From assembly GCF_026914185.1 (NCBI RefSeq), contig NC_070573.1, positions 186,001-250,000 of the forward strand: a stretch of DNA of 64,000 nt, given 5' to 3'. The position numbers were made by a program, and so were the translations under genes. Positions 63,705-64,000 of the stretch are shown in pieces (positions within the stretch are counted from its first letter, which is position 1; each line of letters begins with the position of its first letter). The notes under the pieces were generated by a model. It ran no database searches, was not told where the DNA came from, and was given only the letters and a program-made list of their open reading frames with translations. Source of the DNA: Puccinia triticina (lineage: Eukaryota; Basidiomycota; Pucciniomycetes; Pucciniales; Pucciniaceae).

Positions 63705-64000
63705 GATGTAGCTGATGTGTAAGTGTTGTAATGAGGTTGTAATTTGTATGTCAGGGTCTAAAACCACAATATAGAGTGGGGCTAATACTGTAGAGTGAGA
63801 AAGTATTGTACTGTTATGGGGTAAGCTGAGTGCAAGTAGTTTGCTGAGAGAAATTACAGCTGGGAGGAGGAGAGCCTCCTTAAATAGAAAAGAGTGAGAC
63901 ATTTTAGCTCCAGGGGAACAAGAGAATGAGGGGTTTAAGCTGCCCTGAAGACTACACTGAGGTATTTTGGCTGGTGGTTGACAGGTCACATGAGGTCATG
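63705..64000. other. LTR-like dispersed repeat, cut by the window edge
   Basis: It shares TTTAGCTCCAGGGGAAC and neighbouring words with 4960-5010. Probably the promoter part of a retroelement. Confidence 0.4.

Overview
This 64 kb window is nuclear DNA of a basidiomycete fungus, most likely a rust (Pucciniales, Puccinia-like). I base that on compact genes rich in short introns, candidate secreted proteins, and a heavy load of LTR and DNA transposons. The organism assignment is inferred from gene and repeat style; no marker gene fixes it.

Host genes. Six loci look like real genes. They are a secreted SET-domain protein (23964-25635, five exons, +), a nine-exon large secreted protein of unknown function (26684-30654, -), a class I RPD3-type histone deacetylase (31214-33848, ten exons, +), an MGR3-like mitochondrial TPR protein (39691-41156, three exons, +), a bestrophin/UPF0187 membrane channel (42246-44843, twelve exons, +) and a small cysteine-rich secreted protein (58516-58827, -). 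The exon chains were built by hand from GT/GC-AG signals. Every join keeps phase, and the totals are multiples of three. A frameshifted Vac1/rabenosyn-like relic lies at 2264-3070.

Mobile elements. From left to right: the 5' end of a Copia gag (1-400, -); a 531-bp foldback element (6070-6600); a tandem Ty3/Gypsy array (a truncated integrase end sharing an LTR with a full element, 6600-16290); a 1.39-kb non-autonomous hAT with 8-bp target duplication (18277-19670); a 442-bp MITE made of nested CGCTA palindromes (22374-22815); a 5.6-kb Mutator-like element with 9-bp duplication and a decayed transposase carrying a protease-like tail (33947-39543); an old Gypsy gag split by two adjacent TTA-flanked MITEs and by an intact Copia (48597-56790); a small TIR element (57666-58020); and a decayed hAT with its transposase (60764-63696).

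Most notable. The Gypsy element has a textbook -1 frameshift signal (TTTTTTA directly before the gag stop, 7-nt spacer, stem-loop). It also carries a GTAAGT-headed sequence module in its 5' leader, three times inside pol, and across the pol stop codon. Its primer-binding site matches about half of a tRNA-Tyr. In the Mutator-like element, four of five transposase introns are filled with the same TTTTACAAC motif found at its termini. Unrelated DNA elements share palindromic CCGGTCAT minisatellites.
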